DNA of 64,000 bases, taken from NCBI GenBank assembly GCA_947259685.1, contig CAMYNC010000002.1:51656-115655 (forward strand). Direction: 5' to 3'. Position 1 is the stretch's first letter. Every line of letters starts with the position of its first letter. Shown here one piece after another: positions 47,163 through 62,774 of this stretch. This DNA comes from an uncultured Desulfuromonadales bacterium (GTDB lineage: Bacteria; Desulfobacterota; Desulfuromonadia; Desulfuromonadales; Geopsychrobacteraceae). The translations under genes were made by a program, and so were the position numbers. The notes beneath the pieces are model-generated. The model did no database searches. It was not told the DNA's origin and saw only the letters and a program-made list of their open reading frames with translations.

Positions 47163-47471
47163 CTAGAGCTTGATCTCAACATCAACACCGGCCGACAGAT
47201 CGAGCTTCATCAAAGCATCGACAGTCTGCTGGGTCGGTTCCATAATATCGAGGAGACGCTTGTGAGTCCGAATTTCAAACTGCTCGCGACTTTTCTTGTC
47301 AACATGAGGTCCACGCAATACGCAGTACTTATTGATCACGGTCGGCAGCGGAATCGGGCCGACCAAACGGGATCCAGTGCGCTTGGTGGTGTCAACGATT
47401 TCAGCGACGGCCTGATCGAGAAGAGTGTGATCGTAGGCCTTCAGGCGAATTCTAATCTTCTGGGTAGACAT
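47163..47471 (-). CDS. rpsJ: Ribosomal protein S10
   Basis: A 102-residue 30S head protein that also acts with NusB in transcription antitermination. [20 protein letters not shown] and [20 protein letters not shown] are conserved. It directly follows tuf (15 bases), joining the str-type and S10 operons into one cluster, as in many Desulfobacterota. Confidence 0.97.
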   Translation of the reverse strand: MSTQKIRIRLKAYDHTLLDQAVAEIVDTTKRTGSRLVGPIPLPTVINKYCVLRGPHVDKKSREQFEIRTHKRLLDIMEPTQQTVDALMKLDLSAGVDVEIKL

Positions 47472-47485
47472 GGTGATAACCTCTA

Positions 47486-48691
47486 TTACTCGACGACTTC
47501 GCTGACCACACCGGCGCCGACAGTACGGCCACCTTCGCGGATTGCAAAACGCAGTTCCTTATCCATGGCGATCGGGGTGATCAGGTCAACGGTCAGGTCA
47601 ACGGTCATGGCGATGTTGTCGCCAGGCATAACCATCTCAACACCTTCTGGCAGGGTGACGATTCCGGTCACGTCGGTGGTCCGGAAGTAGAACTGAGGAC
47701 GATAGCCTTTGAAGAATGGGGTATGACGACCGCCTTCTTCTTTGTTCAGGATGTAGGCCTCAGCTTTGAACTTGGTGTGCGGGGTGATGCTGCCTGGCTT
47801 AGCCAGAACCTGACCACGCTCGATCTCTTCACGCTTGATGCCGCGCAACAGGATACCGACGTTGTCACCAGCCTGACCCTGATCGAGCAGCTTGCGGAAC
47901 ATCTCGACGCCGGTCACGACAGTCTTGAAAGTTTCCTTCATGCCGACAATCTCGATCTCTTCCTGCACCTTGATGATGCCGGACTCGACCCGACCGGTAG
48001 CGACTGTACCGCGACCGGAAATTGAGAAGACGTCCTCGACGGGCATCAAAAACGGCTTGTCGATGGCGCGCTCTGGCTCGGGAATGTAGTTGTCAACAGC
48101 TTCCATCAGCTCGAGGACCTTGTTCTTGCCGATCTCGTCGTCACGACCTTCGAGGGCGGCCAGGGCCGAACCTGCGATGATCGGAATGTCGTCGCCGGGG
48201 AAGTCGTAGGAGGAGAGCAGCTCGCGGATCTCCATGTCGACCAACTCGAGCAGTTCTTCGTCGTCAACCATGTCGGCCTTGTTCAGGAACACGACCATGG
48301 CCGGAACACCAACCTGACGGGCAAGCAGGATGTGCTCACGGGTCTGTGGCATCGGACCGTCGGCAGCGGAACAGACCAGGATAGCACCGTCCATCTGCGC
48401 GGCACCGGTGATCATGTTCTTGACATAATCGGCGTGACCGGGGCAGTCGACGTGAGCGTAGTGACGATTGGCGGTCTCGTACTCAACGTGAGCGGTGGCG
48501 ATAGTGATACCGCGCTCGCGCTCTTCGGGAGCATTGTCAATCTGATCGAAGGCTTTGACTTCACCACCGCCCATGGCCTCGGCCAGAACTTTGGTAATCG
48601 CTGCGGTCAGAGTGGTCTTGCCGTGGTCAACGTGACCGATGGTCCCGATATTGACGTGCGGCTTTGTCCTCTCAAATTTCTCTTTGGCCAT
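47486..48691 (-). CDS. tuf: Elongation factor Tu with a 12-bp in-frame duplication
   Basis: A 401-residue GTPase delivering aminoacyl-tRNA to the ribosome; 396-397 is usual. The G motifs [18 protein letters not shown] and NKAD are intact, as are domains II and III. Near the C-terminus the residues TVDL are repeated ([19 protein letters not shown]) where the family has a single copy; the DNA unit TCAGGTCAACGG at 47581-47592 is repeated exactly at 47593-47604. The insertion is in a domain III strand that contacts tRNA and kirromycin-class sites, so it may be harmful or an artefact. A second tuf copy starts at the right edge of the window. Confidence 0.95.
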   Translation of the reverse strand: MAKEKFERTKPHVNIGTIGHVDHGKTTLTAAITKVLAEAMGGGEVKAFDQIDNAPEERERGITIATAHVEYETANRHYAHVDCPGHADYVKNMITGAAQMDGAILVCSAADGPMPQTREHILLARQVGVPAMVVFLNKADMVDDEELLELVDMEIRELLSSYDFPGDDIPIIAGSALAALEGRDDEIGKNKVLELMEAVDNYIPEPERAIDKPFLMPVEDVFSISGRGTVATGRVESGIIKVQEEIEIVGMKETFKTVVTGVEMFRKLLDQGQAGDNVGILLRGIKREEIERGQVLAKPGSITPHTKFKAEAYILNKEEGGRHTPFFKGYRPQFYFRTTDVTGIVTLPEGVEMVMPGDNIAMTVDLTVDLITPIAMDKELRFAIREGGRTVGAGVVSEVVE

Positions 48692-48714
48692 AACAGTCTC
48701 CTCTCCTCGGCCTT

Positions 48715-50793
48715 CTAGCCGTTGACCTTGGCGATAATTTCTTCGCTAATAGCTTTTGGAACTTGCTCGTAATGATCGAAAACCATTGAGTAGGTTGCGC
48801 GGCCCTGGGTTGCGCTCCGAACATCGGTCGCATAGCCGAACATACTGGACAGAGGCACATGCGAGCTAACGATCTGTGCTCCGCCGCGAGCATCCATACC
48901 CATGATCCGGCCTCGGCGACTATTCAGATCACCAATGACATCACCCATGTACTCTTCCGGGACCACAACTTCGACGGCCATGATCGGTTCGAGCAGAGCT
49001 GGGGAAGCCTTCTTGGCGCCTTCTTTAAAACCCATGGAACCGGCTATCTTAAAGGCCATTTCGTTGGAGTCGACGTCATGATAAGAACCGTCATAGACAG
49101 TAACCTTAACATCGACGATCGGGAAGCCGGCCAGGACACCATTCTCAGAGGCCTCTTCAGCACCCTTACCAACAGCCCCGATGTATTCCCGAGGTATGAC
49201 CCCGCCCTTGATCGCATCAACGAAGGTGAAACCCTCGCCAGGCTCGCCAGGCTCCAGACGCAACCAACAATCGCCGTACTGACCACGACCACCCGACTGA
49301 CGGACAAACTTACCCTGCGCCTCAACCGTTTTGGTGATCGATTCGCGATAAGCAACCTGCGGCGCACCGACATTACATTCAACGCTGAACTCACGCTTCA
49401 TGCGGTCAACGATTACGTCAAGGTGCAATTCGCCCATCCCTGAGAGAATAGTCTGTCCGGTTTCCTCGTCAGTGCGAACACGCAGCGACGGATCCTCGGA
49501 GAGCAGCTTGCCGAGAGCGACGCCCATCTTCTCCTGATCACTCTTGGTCTTCGGCTCAACCGACAAGTGAATAACCGGTTCCGGGAATTCCATCGACTCG
49601 AGCAATGCCGGACTATTCGGGTCACAGAGGGTATCACCAGTGGTGGTATGCTTCAAGCCAACGGCCGCAGCGATATCACCAGCGTAGACTTGCTTAATCT
49701 CTTCACGCTTATTGGCGTGCATCTTCAACAGACGACCGAAGCGCTCTTTCTTGCCCTTAGTCGAGTTGATGACGGTCGTCCCAGATTCAGCAACCCCGGA
49801 GTAAACCCGAAAGAAAGCCAGCTGACCAACAAACGGGTCAGTCATAATCTTAAACGCCAGCGAAGCGAAAGGCGCGGAATCATCAGCCGGACGCTCGAGC
49901 TCCTCACCGGTATCCGGATTCACACCCTTGATCGCAGGAACGTCAAGTGGAGAAGGCATGTAATCAACAACGGCATCAAGCAGAGTCTGAACGCCCTTGT
50001 TCTTGAAGGCACTTCCGCACAAAACCGGGCAGAAACTAATCTTCCGGGTCCCTTCGCGAATCGCGCCCTTAATCTCAGCCAAAGTCAACTCTTCGCCACC
50101 GAGATACTTCTCCATCATGACATCGTCATGCGACGAGATCTCTTCGAGCAGTGCTTCGCGAGCCATAGCAACATCATCTGCCATATCGGCAGGAATATCG
50201 ACGACATCATACTTAGCGCCCATGGTCTCATCATCCCAGACGATCGCCTGCATGGTAACCAGGTCGACCAGACCGCGGAAATTCTCCTCAGCGCCAATCG
50301 GCAACTGGAGCGGCAACGGGTTAGCCCCGAGACGCTCGCGGATCATATCGACGCCATTCTGAAAGTTAGCACCGGTACGGTCCATCTTATTAATGAAAGC
50401 GATCCGCGGCACACCATACTTGTCAGCCTGACGCCAGACCGTTTCGGACTGCGGCTCGACGCCACCGACCGAACAAAAAACCGCAACAGAGCCATCAAGA
50501 ACCTTCAGGGAACGCTCAACCTCGATAGTAAAATCAACGTGACCTGGGGTATCGATAATATTAACCCGATGATCTTGCCACATACAGGTGGTAGCAGCTG
50601 AGGTGATCGTAATACCACGCTCCTGCTCTTGTGCCATCCAGTCCATTGTGGCCGCGCCATCGTGAACTTCACCGATCTTATGCGAAACACCCGTGTAAAA
50701 CAGAATACGCTCAGTGGTAGTTGTCTTACCGGCATCAATATGCGCCATAATGCCGATGTTCCGGGTTTTATCTAAGCTAACCTTGCGAGCCAC
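48715..50793 (-). CDS. fusA: Elongation factor G
   Basis: A 692-residue translocase GTPase. The G domain has [24 protein letters not shown] and NKMD. Domains II-V follow with [20 protein letters not shown] and the C-terminal [20 protein letters not shown]. Length is normal and no lesion is seen. The start is GTG at 50793. It lies between rpsG and tuf in the standard str order. Confidence 0.98.
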   Translation of the reverse strand: MARKVSLDKTRNIGIMAHIDAGKTTTTERILFYTGVSHKIGEVHDGAATMDWMAQEQERGITITSAATTCMWQDHRVNIIDTPGHVDFTIEVERSLKVLDGSVAVFCSVGGVEPQSETVWRQADKYGVPRIAFINKMDRTGANFQNGVDMIRERLGANPLPLQLPIGAEENFRGLVDLVTMQAIVWDDETMGAKYDVVDIPADMADDVAMAREALLEEISSHDDVMMEKYLGGEELTLAEIKGAIREGTRKISFCPVLCGSAFKNKGVQTLLDAVVDYMPSPLDVPAIKGVNPDTGEELERPADDSAPFASLAFKIMTDPFVGQLAFFRVYSGVAESGTTVINSTKGKKERFGRLLKMHANKREEIKQVYAGDIAAAVGLKHTTTGDTLCDPNSPALLESMEFPEPVIHLSVEPKTKSDQEKMGVALGKLLSEDPSLRVRTDEETGQTILSGMGELHLDVIVDRMKREFSVECNVGAPQVAYRESITKTVEAQGKFVRQSGGRGQYGDCWLRLEPGEPGEGFTFVDAIKGGVIPREYIGAVGKGAEEASENGVLAGFPIVDVKVTVYDGSYHDVDSNEMAFKIAGSMGFKEGAKKASPALLEPIMAVEVVVPEEYMGDVIGDLNSRRGRIMGMDARGGAQIVSSHVPLSSMFGYATDVRSATQGRATYSMVFDHYEQVPKAISEEIIAKVNG

Positions 50794-50820
50794 AGTTTAC
50801 TCCTGAACTTACAGCCGGGA

Positions 50821-51291
50821 CTACCAGCGATAGTGAGCAAAGGCCTTATTCGCCTCAGCCATACGGTGGGTATCTTCACGCTTCTTAACGGCGGAACCGC
50901 GATTATTAGCCGCATCGAGAAACTCGCCGGCTAGCCGCTCACGCATGGTCTTCTCACTGCGCCCTTTGGCATAGCTCGCCAACCAGCGCATCGCCAGAGC
51001 AGTGCGCCGGGACGGGGCAACCTCGATAGGAACCTGATAAGTTGAACCGCCAACGCGGCGAGACTTAACCTCAAGCATCGGCCGGACATTGTCCATAGCC
51101 GACTTGAAAACATCCAACGGGTTATTGCCGGTACGCTCAGCGACCAGATCAAAGGCACCATAAACAATTTGCTCCGCGGTGCTCTTCTTCCCATCGTCCA
51201 TGACGATATTTACAAACTTGGCAACCAGCTGATCACCGAACTTCGGATCAGGCAGGATAATGCGCTTAGGTACTTCTCTTCTTCTTGGCAT
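50821..51291 (-). CDS. rpsG: Ribosomal protein S7
   Basis: A 156-residue primary 16S rRNA binder of the 30S head and, in Escherichia coli, repressor of the str operon. [20 protein letters not shown], the [20 protein letters not shown] hairpin and the C-terminal helix ending [11 protein letters not shown] are present. Normal length. It lies between rpsL and fusA. Confidence 0.98.
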   Translation of the reverse strand: MPRRREVPKRIILPDPKFGDQLVAKFVNIVMDDGKKSTAEQIVYGAFDLVAERTGNNPLDVFKSAMDNVRPMLEVKSRRVGGSTYQVPIEVAPSRRTALAMRWLASYAKGRSEKTMRERLAGEFLDAANNRGSAVKKREDTHRMAEANKAFAHYRW

Positions 51292-51316
51292 AACGTCCTC
51301 GTCTTCAGACTAAATA

Positions 51317-51688
51317 TTACTTCGGGCGCTTGGCGCCGTACTTGGAACGGCCCTGCTTACGATCTTTCACGCCAGCGAGGTCGAGAGTACCGCGAACAAT
51401 GTGATAACGAACACCCGGCAAATCTTTCACCCGGCCGCCGCGGATTAGTACCACGGAGTGTTCCTGCAGGTTATGGCCCACACCCGGAATATAAGAGGTG
51501 ACGACGATCCCATTAGTCAAACGCACACGAGCGACCTTACGCAACGCCGAGTTCGGCTTTTTGGGAGTCGTGGTATAAACACGAGTACAGACACCACGTC
51601 TCTGTGGGCAAGACTTCAGCGCGGGAGCAGTCGACTTAACGACCTTCTTTTTGCGCCCCTTGCGGATCAGCTGATTTATCGTTGGCAT
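51317..51688 (-). CDS. rpsL: Ribosomal protein S12
   Basis: A 123-residue decoding-site protein. [20 protein letters not shown] and the [20 protein letters not shown] and [20 protein letters not shown] segments are intact. The lysine in TTPKKPNSA, the classical streptomycin-resistance position, is present, so the sequence looks wild-type there. It begins the str-type group after rpoC. Confidence 0.98.
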   Translation of the reverse strand: MPTINQLIRKGRKKKVVKSTAPALKSCPQRRGVCTRVYTTTPKKPNSALRKVARVRLTNGIVVTSYIPGVGHNLQEHSVVLIRGGRVKDLPGVRYHIVRGTLDLAGVKDRKQGRSKYGAKRPK

Positions 51689-51830
51689 TTAAATCTCCCG
51701 AATCTCTATTCGATGTTTCGACTTGCCTAAGCCGGATCTTTCCCCGGGGAAAACTCGCAGAGACTATCAATCGCCCCAGGCTTTGTCAAGATCTTTTTTC
51801 TTGTTATAAAATTAGTATTTACACAGCAGG

Positions 51831-51852
51831 AAGGCCCCTATTTAGGGGCCTT
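51831..51852 (-). terminator. Hairpin between rpoC and rpsL
   Basis: A 10-bp stem (AAGGCCCCTA at 51831-51840 with its complement at 51843-51852). It lies just past the rpoC stop codon at 51862, in the 173-base gap before rpsL. On the minus strand the following sequence has no strong T run, so it may be a partial terminator or a processing site. Confidence 0.55.
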
Positions 51853-51861
51853 CGCGCCGTC

Positions 51862-54800
51862 TCAATCGGTTGTCTCGGAAACCTCTGTTTCCGACTCATC
51901 TATCTCGAGCGGCTCTTCCAATTTCGCCTCAGGTTCCGGCGTCATCAGTTCCGCTGCACGATATTTAGCCACCCCGGTCCCAGCCGGAATCAGACGACCC
52001 ATAATCACGTTCTCTTTCAGGCCGCGCAGGGAATCGACCTTGCCCTGAATAGCCGCCTGGGTGAGCACCTTGGTGGTCTCCTGGAAGGAGGCCGCCGAGA
52101 TGAATGATTCAGTCGACAGTGACGCCTTGGTGATACCGAGCATGATCGGCTCACCGATGGCCGGCTGACCATCGCCACCAAACACCCGCTCGTTTTCCTC
52201 TTCAAAGACCCAACGGTCGACTTGATCATCAACCAGGAAGTTAGTATCGCCTACGTCCTTGATCTGAACCCGGCGCAGCATCTGACGCACAATGGTCTCT
52301 ATATGCTTGTCATTGATCTTTACACCCTGGAGACGATAAACCTCCTGCACCTCATCAACCAGGTACTTGGAGAGCTCCTTGCTCCCCAGCACGCGCAAGA
52401 TATCGTGCGGGTTACTCGAGCCATCAACCAACTCCTCACCGGCCCGCAGGTAATCCCCTTCATGGACAGAGATATGCTTCCCTTTCGGGATCAGGTATTC
52501 CATCGGTTCACCGATTTCCGGAGTGACAACGATCTTCCGTTTACCTTTGGAATCCTTACCGAAGGAGACCACCCCGTCGATCTCAGAGATAACCGCCACC
52601 TCTTTCGGCTTACGCGCCTCGAAGAGTTCGGCCACCCGTGGCAGACCACCGGTAATATCCTTGGTCTTGGTGGTTTCACGCGGGATCTTGGCGAGGATGG
52701 TACCGGCGTGGATCACGCTGCCTTCCTCGACGGAGATATTGGCGCCAACCGGCAGCATGTAACGAGCCGGGGCACCGTTCGGCAGCTTGGCGTTTTTGCC
52801 GTCCTCACCCTTCAAGGTCACCCGCGGCCGCTTGTCGGCCATCTTCGACTCAGTGACAACCTTACGTGAGAGGCCGGTGACTTCGTCAACCTGCTCCTCC
52901 ATGGTGATGCCTTCGGCGATATCGCCATAGTGGACCTCACCACCAACTTCGGTGATGATCGGCACAGTGTAGGGATCCCACTCAGCCAGGACATCGCCAC
53001 CCTTGACTTTACCACCCTCCTGACGGGTCAAGCGGGCACCGTAGACAACCGCGTACCGTTCTTTTTCTCGACCGGTATCGTCGACCACCGCCACTTCACC
53101 TTTACGGTTCATGACCACCGGATAGCCGTCCACATCATTAACCGTGGTCAGGTTGATGAATTTCAGCTGGCCGTCAAAACGTGCCTCCAAGGCAGTTTGC
53201 TCAGCGCGCCGTGATGCGGTACCACCGATATGGAAGGTCCGCATGGTGAGCTGGGTGCCCGGCTCACCGATCGACTGGGCAGCGATAACCCCGACCGCCT
53301 CGCCCAGGTTGACCTGGTGACCACGGGCCAGATCGCGACCGTAGCAGAGCGAGCAGATGCCTCGCCTACTTTTGCAGGTGAGCACCGAACGGATCCGAAC
53401 CTTCTCGATCCCGGCCTCTTCAACCTTGATCACCAGATCCTCATCGATCAGTTGATTCTCCTCGACCAACAGTTCATCAGTAATCGGATCGACGATATCA
53501 TCCAGCGCCACCCGCCCGAGAATCCGGTCACCAAGGCGCTCGATAACCTCACCACCCTCGGTAAGCGAAGAGACCTCGATCCCATCCAGGGTATCGCAAT
53601 CCTGCTCGGTGATGATTGCATCCTGAGCGACATCGACCAGCCGGCGGGTCAGGTAACCTGAGTTCGCCGTCTTCAGTGCGGTATCAGCCAGACCCTTACG
53701 GGCACCGTGAGTTGAGATGAAGTACTGCAGAACCGTAAGACCTTCACGGAAGTTTGCAGTGATCGGAGTCTCGATGATCGAACCATCAGGTTTGGCCATC
53801 AGCCCCCGCATCCCGGCCAGCTGACGAATCTGCTGAGCGGAACCCCGGGCTCCTGAGTCGGCCATCATGTGGATCGCGTTGAAAGAGGAGACTTCGACCT
53901 CTTCGCCCTCGACCGACTTGATCTTGTCGACGGCAATATTGCCGAGCATGGTGCCGGCGATATCCTCGGTACACTTGGCCCAGATATCGATGACCTTATT
54001 GTAGCGCTCGCCATCGGTAATCAGACCTTCGGTGTACTGCTGCTGAATATCCTTGACCTCTTCGGCCGAAACCTTGATCCGCGCTTCCTTGGTTGCCGGG
54101 ATTTCCATGTCATCGAGACAGATGGAAACTCCAGCCAGCGTCGAGTAACGGAAACCGGTTTCCTTGATCTTGTCGGCCAGGATAACCGTATCCTTGTTGC
54201 CGGCCAGGCGGAAACTGGTATCGATCAGATCGGCTACCTGCTTCTTGCCCATCACCTGATTGACATGTTTAAACGGAATCTTCATCGGCACAACTTCGCG
54301 CAGCAGCACCCGCCCGACTGTCGTCTCAACAAGTTGCCGTTCGGCGTCCAGGTCAGGGATCATGCGGACCTTGATCGCGGCCTGCAAGTCGGCCTCACCG
54401 GCATCGTAGGCCATGCGGACTTCTTCGGGCGACATGAAGGCCCGACCGGTGCCAGCGACGAAGGGCCGCTCGCGAGTCATATAATAGAGCCCGAGGACCA
54501 TATCCTGTGAAGGCACGATGATCGGCTTACCGTTGGCCGGCGAGAGGATGTTGTTGGTCGACATCATCAAAACCCGCGCCTCGATCTGACTTTCGATCGA
54601 CAGCGGCAGGTGAACGGCCATCTGGTCGCCGTCAAAGTCGGCGTTAAAGGCAGTACAGACCAGCGGGTGCAGCTGGATGGCCTTGCCCTCGATCAATACC
54701 GGCTCAAACGCCTGAATCCCCAAGCGGTGCAGGGTCGGAGCGCGGTTGAGCATCACCGGGTGCTCCTTGATCACCTCTTCCAGAACGTCCCAGACCTCCG

Positions 54801-56016
54801 GCTTCTCTTTTTCCACCATCTTCTTGGCGCTCTTGACGGTGGTCGAGAACCCCTTCTCTTCGAGCTTTTGATAAATAAACGGCTTGAACAGCTCAAGCGC
54901 CATTTTCTTCGGCAGCCCGCACTGATGGAGTTTCAGCTCGGGACCGACAACGATAACCGAACGACCGGAATAGTCGACCCGCTTACCGAGCAGGTTCTGG
55001 CGGAAACGGCCGCCCTTGCCTTTAAGCATATCGGAAAGCGACTTCAGTGGCCGCTTGCTCGGACCAGTGATGGCCCGACCGCGACGGCCGTTATCGAACA
55101 GCGCGTCAACCGACTCCTGCAGCATCCGCTTTTCGTTGCGGATGATGACTTCCGGAGCGCGCAGCTCCATCAATCGCTTGAGGCGGTTATTCCGGTTGAT
55201 CACTCGGCGATAGAGGTCGTTCAGGTCGGAGGTGGCGAAACGGCCACCATCGAGCGGCACCAGGGGACGCAACTCCGGTGGCAACACCGGGATCGTCTCA
55301 AGGATCATCCACTCAGGACGATTACCGCTCTGGCGGAAGGAGTTGATCACCTTAAGGCGCTTGGAAACCTTCTTCCGCTTCGCCTCGCTGGTCGCTTCCT
55401 TCATATCGATCCGTAGCGAATCGCCCTCTTCCTCAAGCTCGATATCAGAGAGCAGTTCACGAACCGCTTCGGCCCCCATACCGGCGACAAACTGGCCGGC
55501 ATACTCGTCCATCGCCTCGCTGTATTTATCTTCCGGCAGCAGCTGACCTTTTATCAGCGGGGTATCACCGGCATCCAGCACCACATAGGCCTCAAAGTAG
55601 AGAACCTTCTCCAGATCCTTGAGGGTCATGTCGACCAGCGCGCCGATCCGCGAGGGCAACGATTTAAGGAACCAGATGTGGGCCACCGGACAAGCCAGGT
55701 CGATATGACCAAGCCGCTCGCGACGGACCTTGCTGGGGATGACTTCGACGCCGCACTTCTCACAGACAATGCCGCGGTGCTTCATCCGCTTGTACTTGCC
55801 GCAGTTACATTCGTAGTCTTTGGTCGGGCCAAAGATTTTTGCGCAGAACAGACCATCCCGCTCCGGCTTAAAGGTCCGATAGTTGATGGTTTCCGGCTTC
55901 TTTACCTCGCCGAAAGACCGTTCGCGAATCTTTTCCGGCGATGCCAGCGACAGCTGGATGGCGTTGAAGCTCAACGGATCTTTCGGGCGCTCAAACAAAC
56001 TGAAGATATCTTCCAA
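51862..56016 (-). CDS. rpoC: RNA polymerase beta' subunit
   Basis: A 1384-residue catalytic subunit. The N-terminal zinc site is visible in [20 protein letters not shown]. The active-site loop [14 protein letters not shown] begins at residue 458, with its three metal-binding aspartates. A second zinc cluster ([20 protein letters not shown]) and the trigger loop/bridge helix regions follow. The start is TTG at 56016, preceded by AGGAGG; an out-of-frame ATG lies between. Length is normal, and no lesion was seen. Confidence 0.98.
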   Translation of the reverse strand: MEDIFSLFERPKDPLSFNAIQLSLASPEKIRERSFGEVKKPETINYRTFKPERDGLFCAKIFGPTKDYECNCGKYKRMKHRGIVCEKCGVEVIPSKVRRERLGHIDLACPVAHIWFLKSLPSRIGALVDMTLKDLEKVLYFEAYVVLDAGDTPLIKGQLLPEDKYSEAMDEYAGQFVAGMGAEAVRELLSDIELEEEGDSLRIDMKEATSEAKRKKVSKRLKVINSFRQSGNRPEWMILETIPVLPPELRPLVPLDGGRFATSDLNDLYRRVINRNNRLKRLMELRAPEVIIRNEKRMLQESVDALFDNGRRGRAITGPSKRPLKSLSDMLKGKGGRFRQNLLGKRVDYSGRSVIVVGPELKLHQCGLPKKMALELFKPFIYQKLEEKGFSTTVKSAKKMVEKEKPEVWDVLEEVIKEHPVMLNRAPTLHRLGIQAFEPVLIEGKAIQLHPLVCTAFNADFDGDQMAVHLPLSIESQIEARVLMMSTNNILSPANGKPIIVPSQDMVLGLYYMTRERPFVAGTGRAFMSPEEVRMAYDAGEADLQAAIKVRMIPDLDAERQLVETTVGRVLLREVVPMKIPFKHVNQVMGKKQVADLIDTSFRLAGNKDTVILADKIKETGFRYSTLAGVSICLDDMEIPATKEARIKVSAEEVKDIQQQYTEGLITDGERYNKVIDIWAKCTEDIAGTMLGNIAVDKIKSVEGEEVEVSSFNAIHMMADSGARGSAQQIRQLAGMRGLMAKPDGSIIETPITANFREGLTVLQYFISTHGARKGLADTALKTANSGYLTRRLVDVAQDAIITEQDCDTLDGIEVSSLTEGGEVIERLGDRILGRVALDDIVDPITDELLVEENQLIDEDLVIKVEEAGIEKVRIRSVLTCKSRRGICSLCYGRDLARGHQVNLGEAVGVIAAQSIGEPGTQLTMRTFHIGGTASRRAEQTALEARFDGQLKFINLTTVNDVDGYPVVMNRKGEVAVVDDTGREKERYAVVYGARLTRQEGGKVKGGDVLAEWDPYTVPIITEVGGEVHYGDIAEGITMEEQVDEVTGLSRKVVTESKMADKRPRVTLKGEDGKNAKLPNGAPARYMLPVGANISVEEGSVIHAGTILAKIPRETTKTKDITGGLPRVAELFEARKPKEVAVISEIDGVVSFGKDSKGKRKIVVTPEIGEPMEYLIPKGKHISVHEGDYLRAGEELVDGSSNPHDILRVLGSKELSKYLVDEVQEVYRLQGVKINDKHIETIVRQMLRRVQIKDVGDTNFLVDDQVDRWVFEEENERVFGGDGQPAIGEPIMLGITKASLSTESFISAASFQETTKVLTQAAIQGKVDSLRGLKENVIMGRLIPAGTGVAKYRAAELMTPEPEAKLEEPLEIDESETEVSETTD

Positions 56017-56100
56017 AACGCATCCTCCTTGTAGGATGAGTGTACAGCTTTTTCAACTCCCAGCCGATTGACTGGGCTGCGGGCAAAAGGACCGACTAAA

Positions 56101-60210
<4,110 letters not shown>

Positions 60211-60400
60211 GGTTTCTCCTTTGGGTCAGGACATGGGTCAATTGCATAACCCTGGCACGGACACCACTTTGTGCGAACTAATTTCGAGGCCGTAAACACA
60301 GACCTTGCAGCGTCTTTGCCAACAACTGAAGACAACCTTCAGCTGCCTGGACCAACAGACAGGTCCGCCCCGACGCAAGCACCGGGGCTGATAACGAGAA

Positions 60401-60431
60401 TAGCCAAGGCCGCTCAAGGCGACCTTGGCTA
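60401..60431 (-). promoter_or_regulatory. Attenuator-like hairpin between rplL and rpoB
   Basis: A 13-bp stem with one G-T pair: TAGCCAAGG at 60401-60409 pairs with 60423-60431, extended by GCG/CGC around a five-base loop. It is in the 245-base rplL-rpoB gap, where Escherichia coli has an attenuator and RNase III site. No T run follows, so partial termination or processing is more likely than full termination. Confidence 0.5.
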
Positions 60432-60455
60432 AAGACGAACTTTTGCGCGAACTGA

Positions 60456-60833
60456 CTACTTCAGCTCCACGCCTGCGCCAGCTTCTTCAAGTTGCTTTTT
60501 AATATCTTCGGCCTCTGCTTTGGAAGCAGCTTCCTTAACGGTGTTCGGTGCGCCGTCGACCATCTCTTTGGCTTCTTTGAGGCCAAGACCGGTAATCGCA
60601 CGGACAACCTTGATGACATTGATTTTCTTTTCGCCAGTGCTGGTCAGGACAACGTCAAACTCATCCTTCTCAGCAGCGGCCTCACCACCGGCAGCAGGAG
60701 CAGCAGCCACAGCAACCGGCGCAGCGGCAGAAACACCGAATTTCTCTTCGAGTTCCTTGACGAATTCAGACATCTCCAGAACGGTCATGTTCTCGATGAA
60801 TTCAACAACTTGTTCTTTAGTGATAGCAGCCAT
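60456..60833 (-). CDS. rplL: Ribosomal protein L7/L12
   Basis: A 125-residue stalk protein that recruits translation factors. The N-terminal dimerisation helix ([20 protein letters not shown]), the Ala/Gly/Pro-rich hinge (about 38-52), and the C-terminal domain with [20 protein letters not shown] are clear. An in-frame TTG lies 12 bases upstream, but GGAGG spacing supports ATG at 60833. It is translated with rplJ, 52 bases away. Confidence 0.97.
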   Translation of the reverse strand: MAAITKEQVVEFIENMTVLEMSEFVKELEEKFGVSAAAPVAVAAAPAAGGEAAAEKDEFDVVLTSTGEKKINVIKVVRAITGLGLKEAKEMVDGAPNTVKEAASKAEAEDIKKQLEEAGAGVELK

Positions 60834-60884
60834 TTTTTCCTCCAAATATGTATGTTTCGTAATTACTTTTAAGTTTTAAAATAA

Positions 60885-61406
60885 TCAGGCAGCGTCTTTT
60901 TGCTGACCGATGGCGTTGAGCACCTGAACCAGCGAGCGCGGGATCGCCGCCATAGTGCCAACGAAGTTGGTCACCGGGGCGTTCATCGAACTTAGAGCCT
61001 TGGCGAGCAGTTCTTCACGACTCGGCAGAGCAGCCAGGGCGCCGATTTCAGCAACCGACATCAGCTTGCCGCTTAAGACCCCAGCCTTAAGTTCAAAGGC
61101 CTCAATCTCTTTAGCGAACTTGCTGAGAATCTTGGCCGGAGCTACCGGGTCAGCACCGGCGAGAGCAATTGCTGTCGGACCGGCACAGAATTCCTGCAGA
61201 CCTTCTGCCAAAGTTCCCTGGGCAGCCAGTTTCAGCAGATTATTCTTGATAACCTTGTATTCAACACCTGCCTGAACCAACTCGCGACGCAGTTGAGTTG
61301 CCTGCTCGACATCAATACCACGGTAGTCAGCCAGAAAAACCGCCTGAGTGTTGCTCAGCTTCTCCGACATCTCTTGAACAATCTGCTCTTTTTCAGTTCT
61401 GTTCAT
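60885..61406 (-). CDS. rplJ: Ribosomal protein L10
   Basis: A 173-residue stalk base protein that anchors L7/L12 and, with it, represses its own operon through the leader. AVFLADYRGIDVEQATQLRR at the N-terminus, the middle FAKEIEAFELKAGVLSGKL and the C-terminal L12-binding helix VQVLNAIGQQKDAA are intact. The ATG follows AAAGGAGGAAG. A long leader lies upstream. Confidence 0.97.
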   Translation of the reverse strand: MNRTEKEQIVQEMSEKLSNTQAVFLADYRGIDVEQATQLRRELVQAGVEYKVIKNNLLKLAAQGTLAEGLQEFCAGPTAIALAGADPVAPAKILSKFAKEIEAFELKAGVLSGKLMSVAEIGALAALPSREELLAKALSSMNAPVTNFVGTMAAIPRSLVQVLNAIGQQKDAA

Positions 61407-61434
61407 GTCTTCTTCCTCCTTTCGTTAAGATCTT

Positions 61435-61562
61435 GGGAGCTTAAGTCCCGCCCAAGTCAAGGTGAAAGGAGACGAACAATTCGTCACACGACCTCTCAGC
61501 CTCGGCAGGTGGCAATCGCCATTAAATGACACACATACCTGCTGTCTTTGACCTTGAGCTTG
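61435..61562 (-). promoter_or_regulatory. L10 leader, autoregulatory mRNA element
   Basis: The 180 bases between rplA and rplJ, read on the minus strand, contain ACCTGCCGAGGCTGAGAGG, close to the conserved element of L10 leader RNAs. An upstream AGCAGGT can pair with ACCTGC. Position directly before rplJ supports an L10(L12)4-binding leader. The exact ends are approximate. Confidence 0.7.
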
Positions 61563-61587
61563 TATCTAAAATCAAGCCCGCAAAAGA

Positions 61588-62289
61588 TTACTTGATTAAA
61601 GTCTGTAGCTGGGCAATATCTAAATTGATCCCTGCGCCCATGGTGCTGGAAAGCGAGATCTTCTTCAAATAGGTCCCTTTGGCTGCCGACGGCTTGGCTT
61701 TGATCAGCACGTCCACCAGCGACAGGATATTCTCTCTAAGCTTGTCGGCATCGAAGGAAACCTTGCCAACCGGCGCATGGACGATACCGGCCTTCTCGAC
61801 ACGATATTCAACCTTACCCGACTTTGCTTCTTTGACCGCGCGCGCCACATCCATGGTCACAGTACCAACCTTGGGGTTCGGCATCAATCCGCGAGGTCCA
61901 AGCACCCGACCGATCTTCCCGACCACGCCCATCATGTCTGGCGAAGCGATAGCGGTATCGAAATCGAACCAGCCACCCTGAATCTTTTCCGCCAGGTCGT
62001 CGGCACCAACGAAGTCAGCCCCTGCAGCTTCAGCTTCCTGAGCTTTTTCACCCTTGGCAAAGACCAGGACGCGAACATCCTTACCCAGGCCATTCGGCAG
62101 TACCAGAGCGCCACGCACCATCTGGTCGGCTTTTCGCGGGTCGACGCCGAGGCGGATACAAAGATCGACGGTTTCGTCAAACTTTGCAAAGGCGCCCTTC
62201 TTGAGCAACTCAAGAGCCTCATCGAGCCCATACACCTGGGAACGATCGATCAGCTCTTTTGAATTTTTAATGTTTTTACCTGTTGCCAT
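61588..62289 (-). CDS. rplA: Ribosomal protein L1
   Basis: A 233-residue protein of the mobile L1 stalk, which helps release E-site tRNA and can repress rplKA translation. [20 protein letters not shown], the second domain ([20 protein letters not shown]) and [20 protein letters not shown] are typical. GGAG and spacing favour ATG at 62289. Length is normal. Confidence 0.97.
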   Translation of the reverse strand: MATGKNIKNSKELIDRSQVYGLDEALELLKKGAFAKFDETVDLCIRLGVDPRKADQMVRGALVLPNGLGKDVRVLVFAKGEKAQEAEAAGADFVGADDLAEKIQGGWFDFDTAIASPDMMGVVGKIGRVLGPRGLMPNPKVGTVTMDVARAVKEAKSGKVEYRVEKAGIVHAPVGKVSFDADKLRENILSLVDVLIKAKPSAAKGTYLKKISLSSTMGAGINLDIAQLQTLIK

Positions 62290-62314
62290 GATCCATCTCC
62301 ACACTTGCGCCGTC

Positions 62315-62737
62315 TCAGGCGATTTCAATTCCCATACTGCGCGCAGTACCCTTGATAGTCTGAACCGCTGCTTCTTCAGAAAAAGCGTTCAGATCAGGCA
62401 TCTTGAGGCGGGCAATTTCCAGCACCTGATCCTCGGTCACCTTACCAACCTTGTCCTTATTCGGCACCCCGGAACCCTTCTTCAACTTAGCAGCACGCAG
62501 CAGCAGAACGGCTGCAGGCGGGGTCTTGGTGATAAAGGTGAAGGACCGGTCGGCATAGACGGTGATCACGACAGGGATGATCAGGCCGGCTTGCTCCTGG
62601 GTCTTGGCATTGAAGGCCTTGCAGAATTCCATGATATTGACACCGTGCTGACCGAGCGCGGGGCCAACCGGAGGCGAAGGATTTGCCTGCCCGGCGGGAA
62701 TCTGCAGCTTGATTTGTCCAACAATTTTCTTGGCCAT
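62315..62737 (-). CDS. rplK: Ribosomal protein L11
   Basis: A 140-residue protein of the GTPase-associated centre. The N-terminal proline-rich element ([20 protein letters not shown]), target region for thiostrepton-type drugs, and the RNA-binding C-terminal domain ending RSMGIEIA are intact. It follows nusG after 37 bases. Confidence 0.97.
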   Translation of the reverse strand: MAKKIVGQIKLQIPAGQANPSPPVGPALGQHGVNIMEFCKAFNAKTQEQAGLIIPVVITVYADRSFTFITKTPPAAVLLLRAAKLKKGSGVPNKDKVGKVTEDQVLEIARLKMPDLNAFSEEAAVQTIKGTARSMGIEIA

Positions 62738-62774
62738 TACTGACTCCTTAAATGAACCGCTTGTTCATTCCAGC

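Noticed and set aside
49220..49270. Possible small duplication in fusA ([10 protein letters not shown])
   Set aside because: The DNA is only partly repetitive and the protein length is normal for EF-G, so this is ordinary sequence variation.
49567..50601. 344-codon plus-strand frame inside fusA
   Set aside because: Antisense to an intact EF-G gene with all its motifs; a shadow frame.
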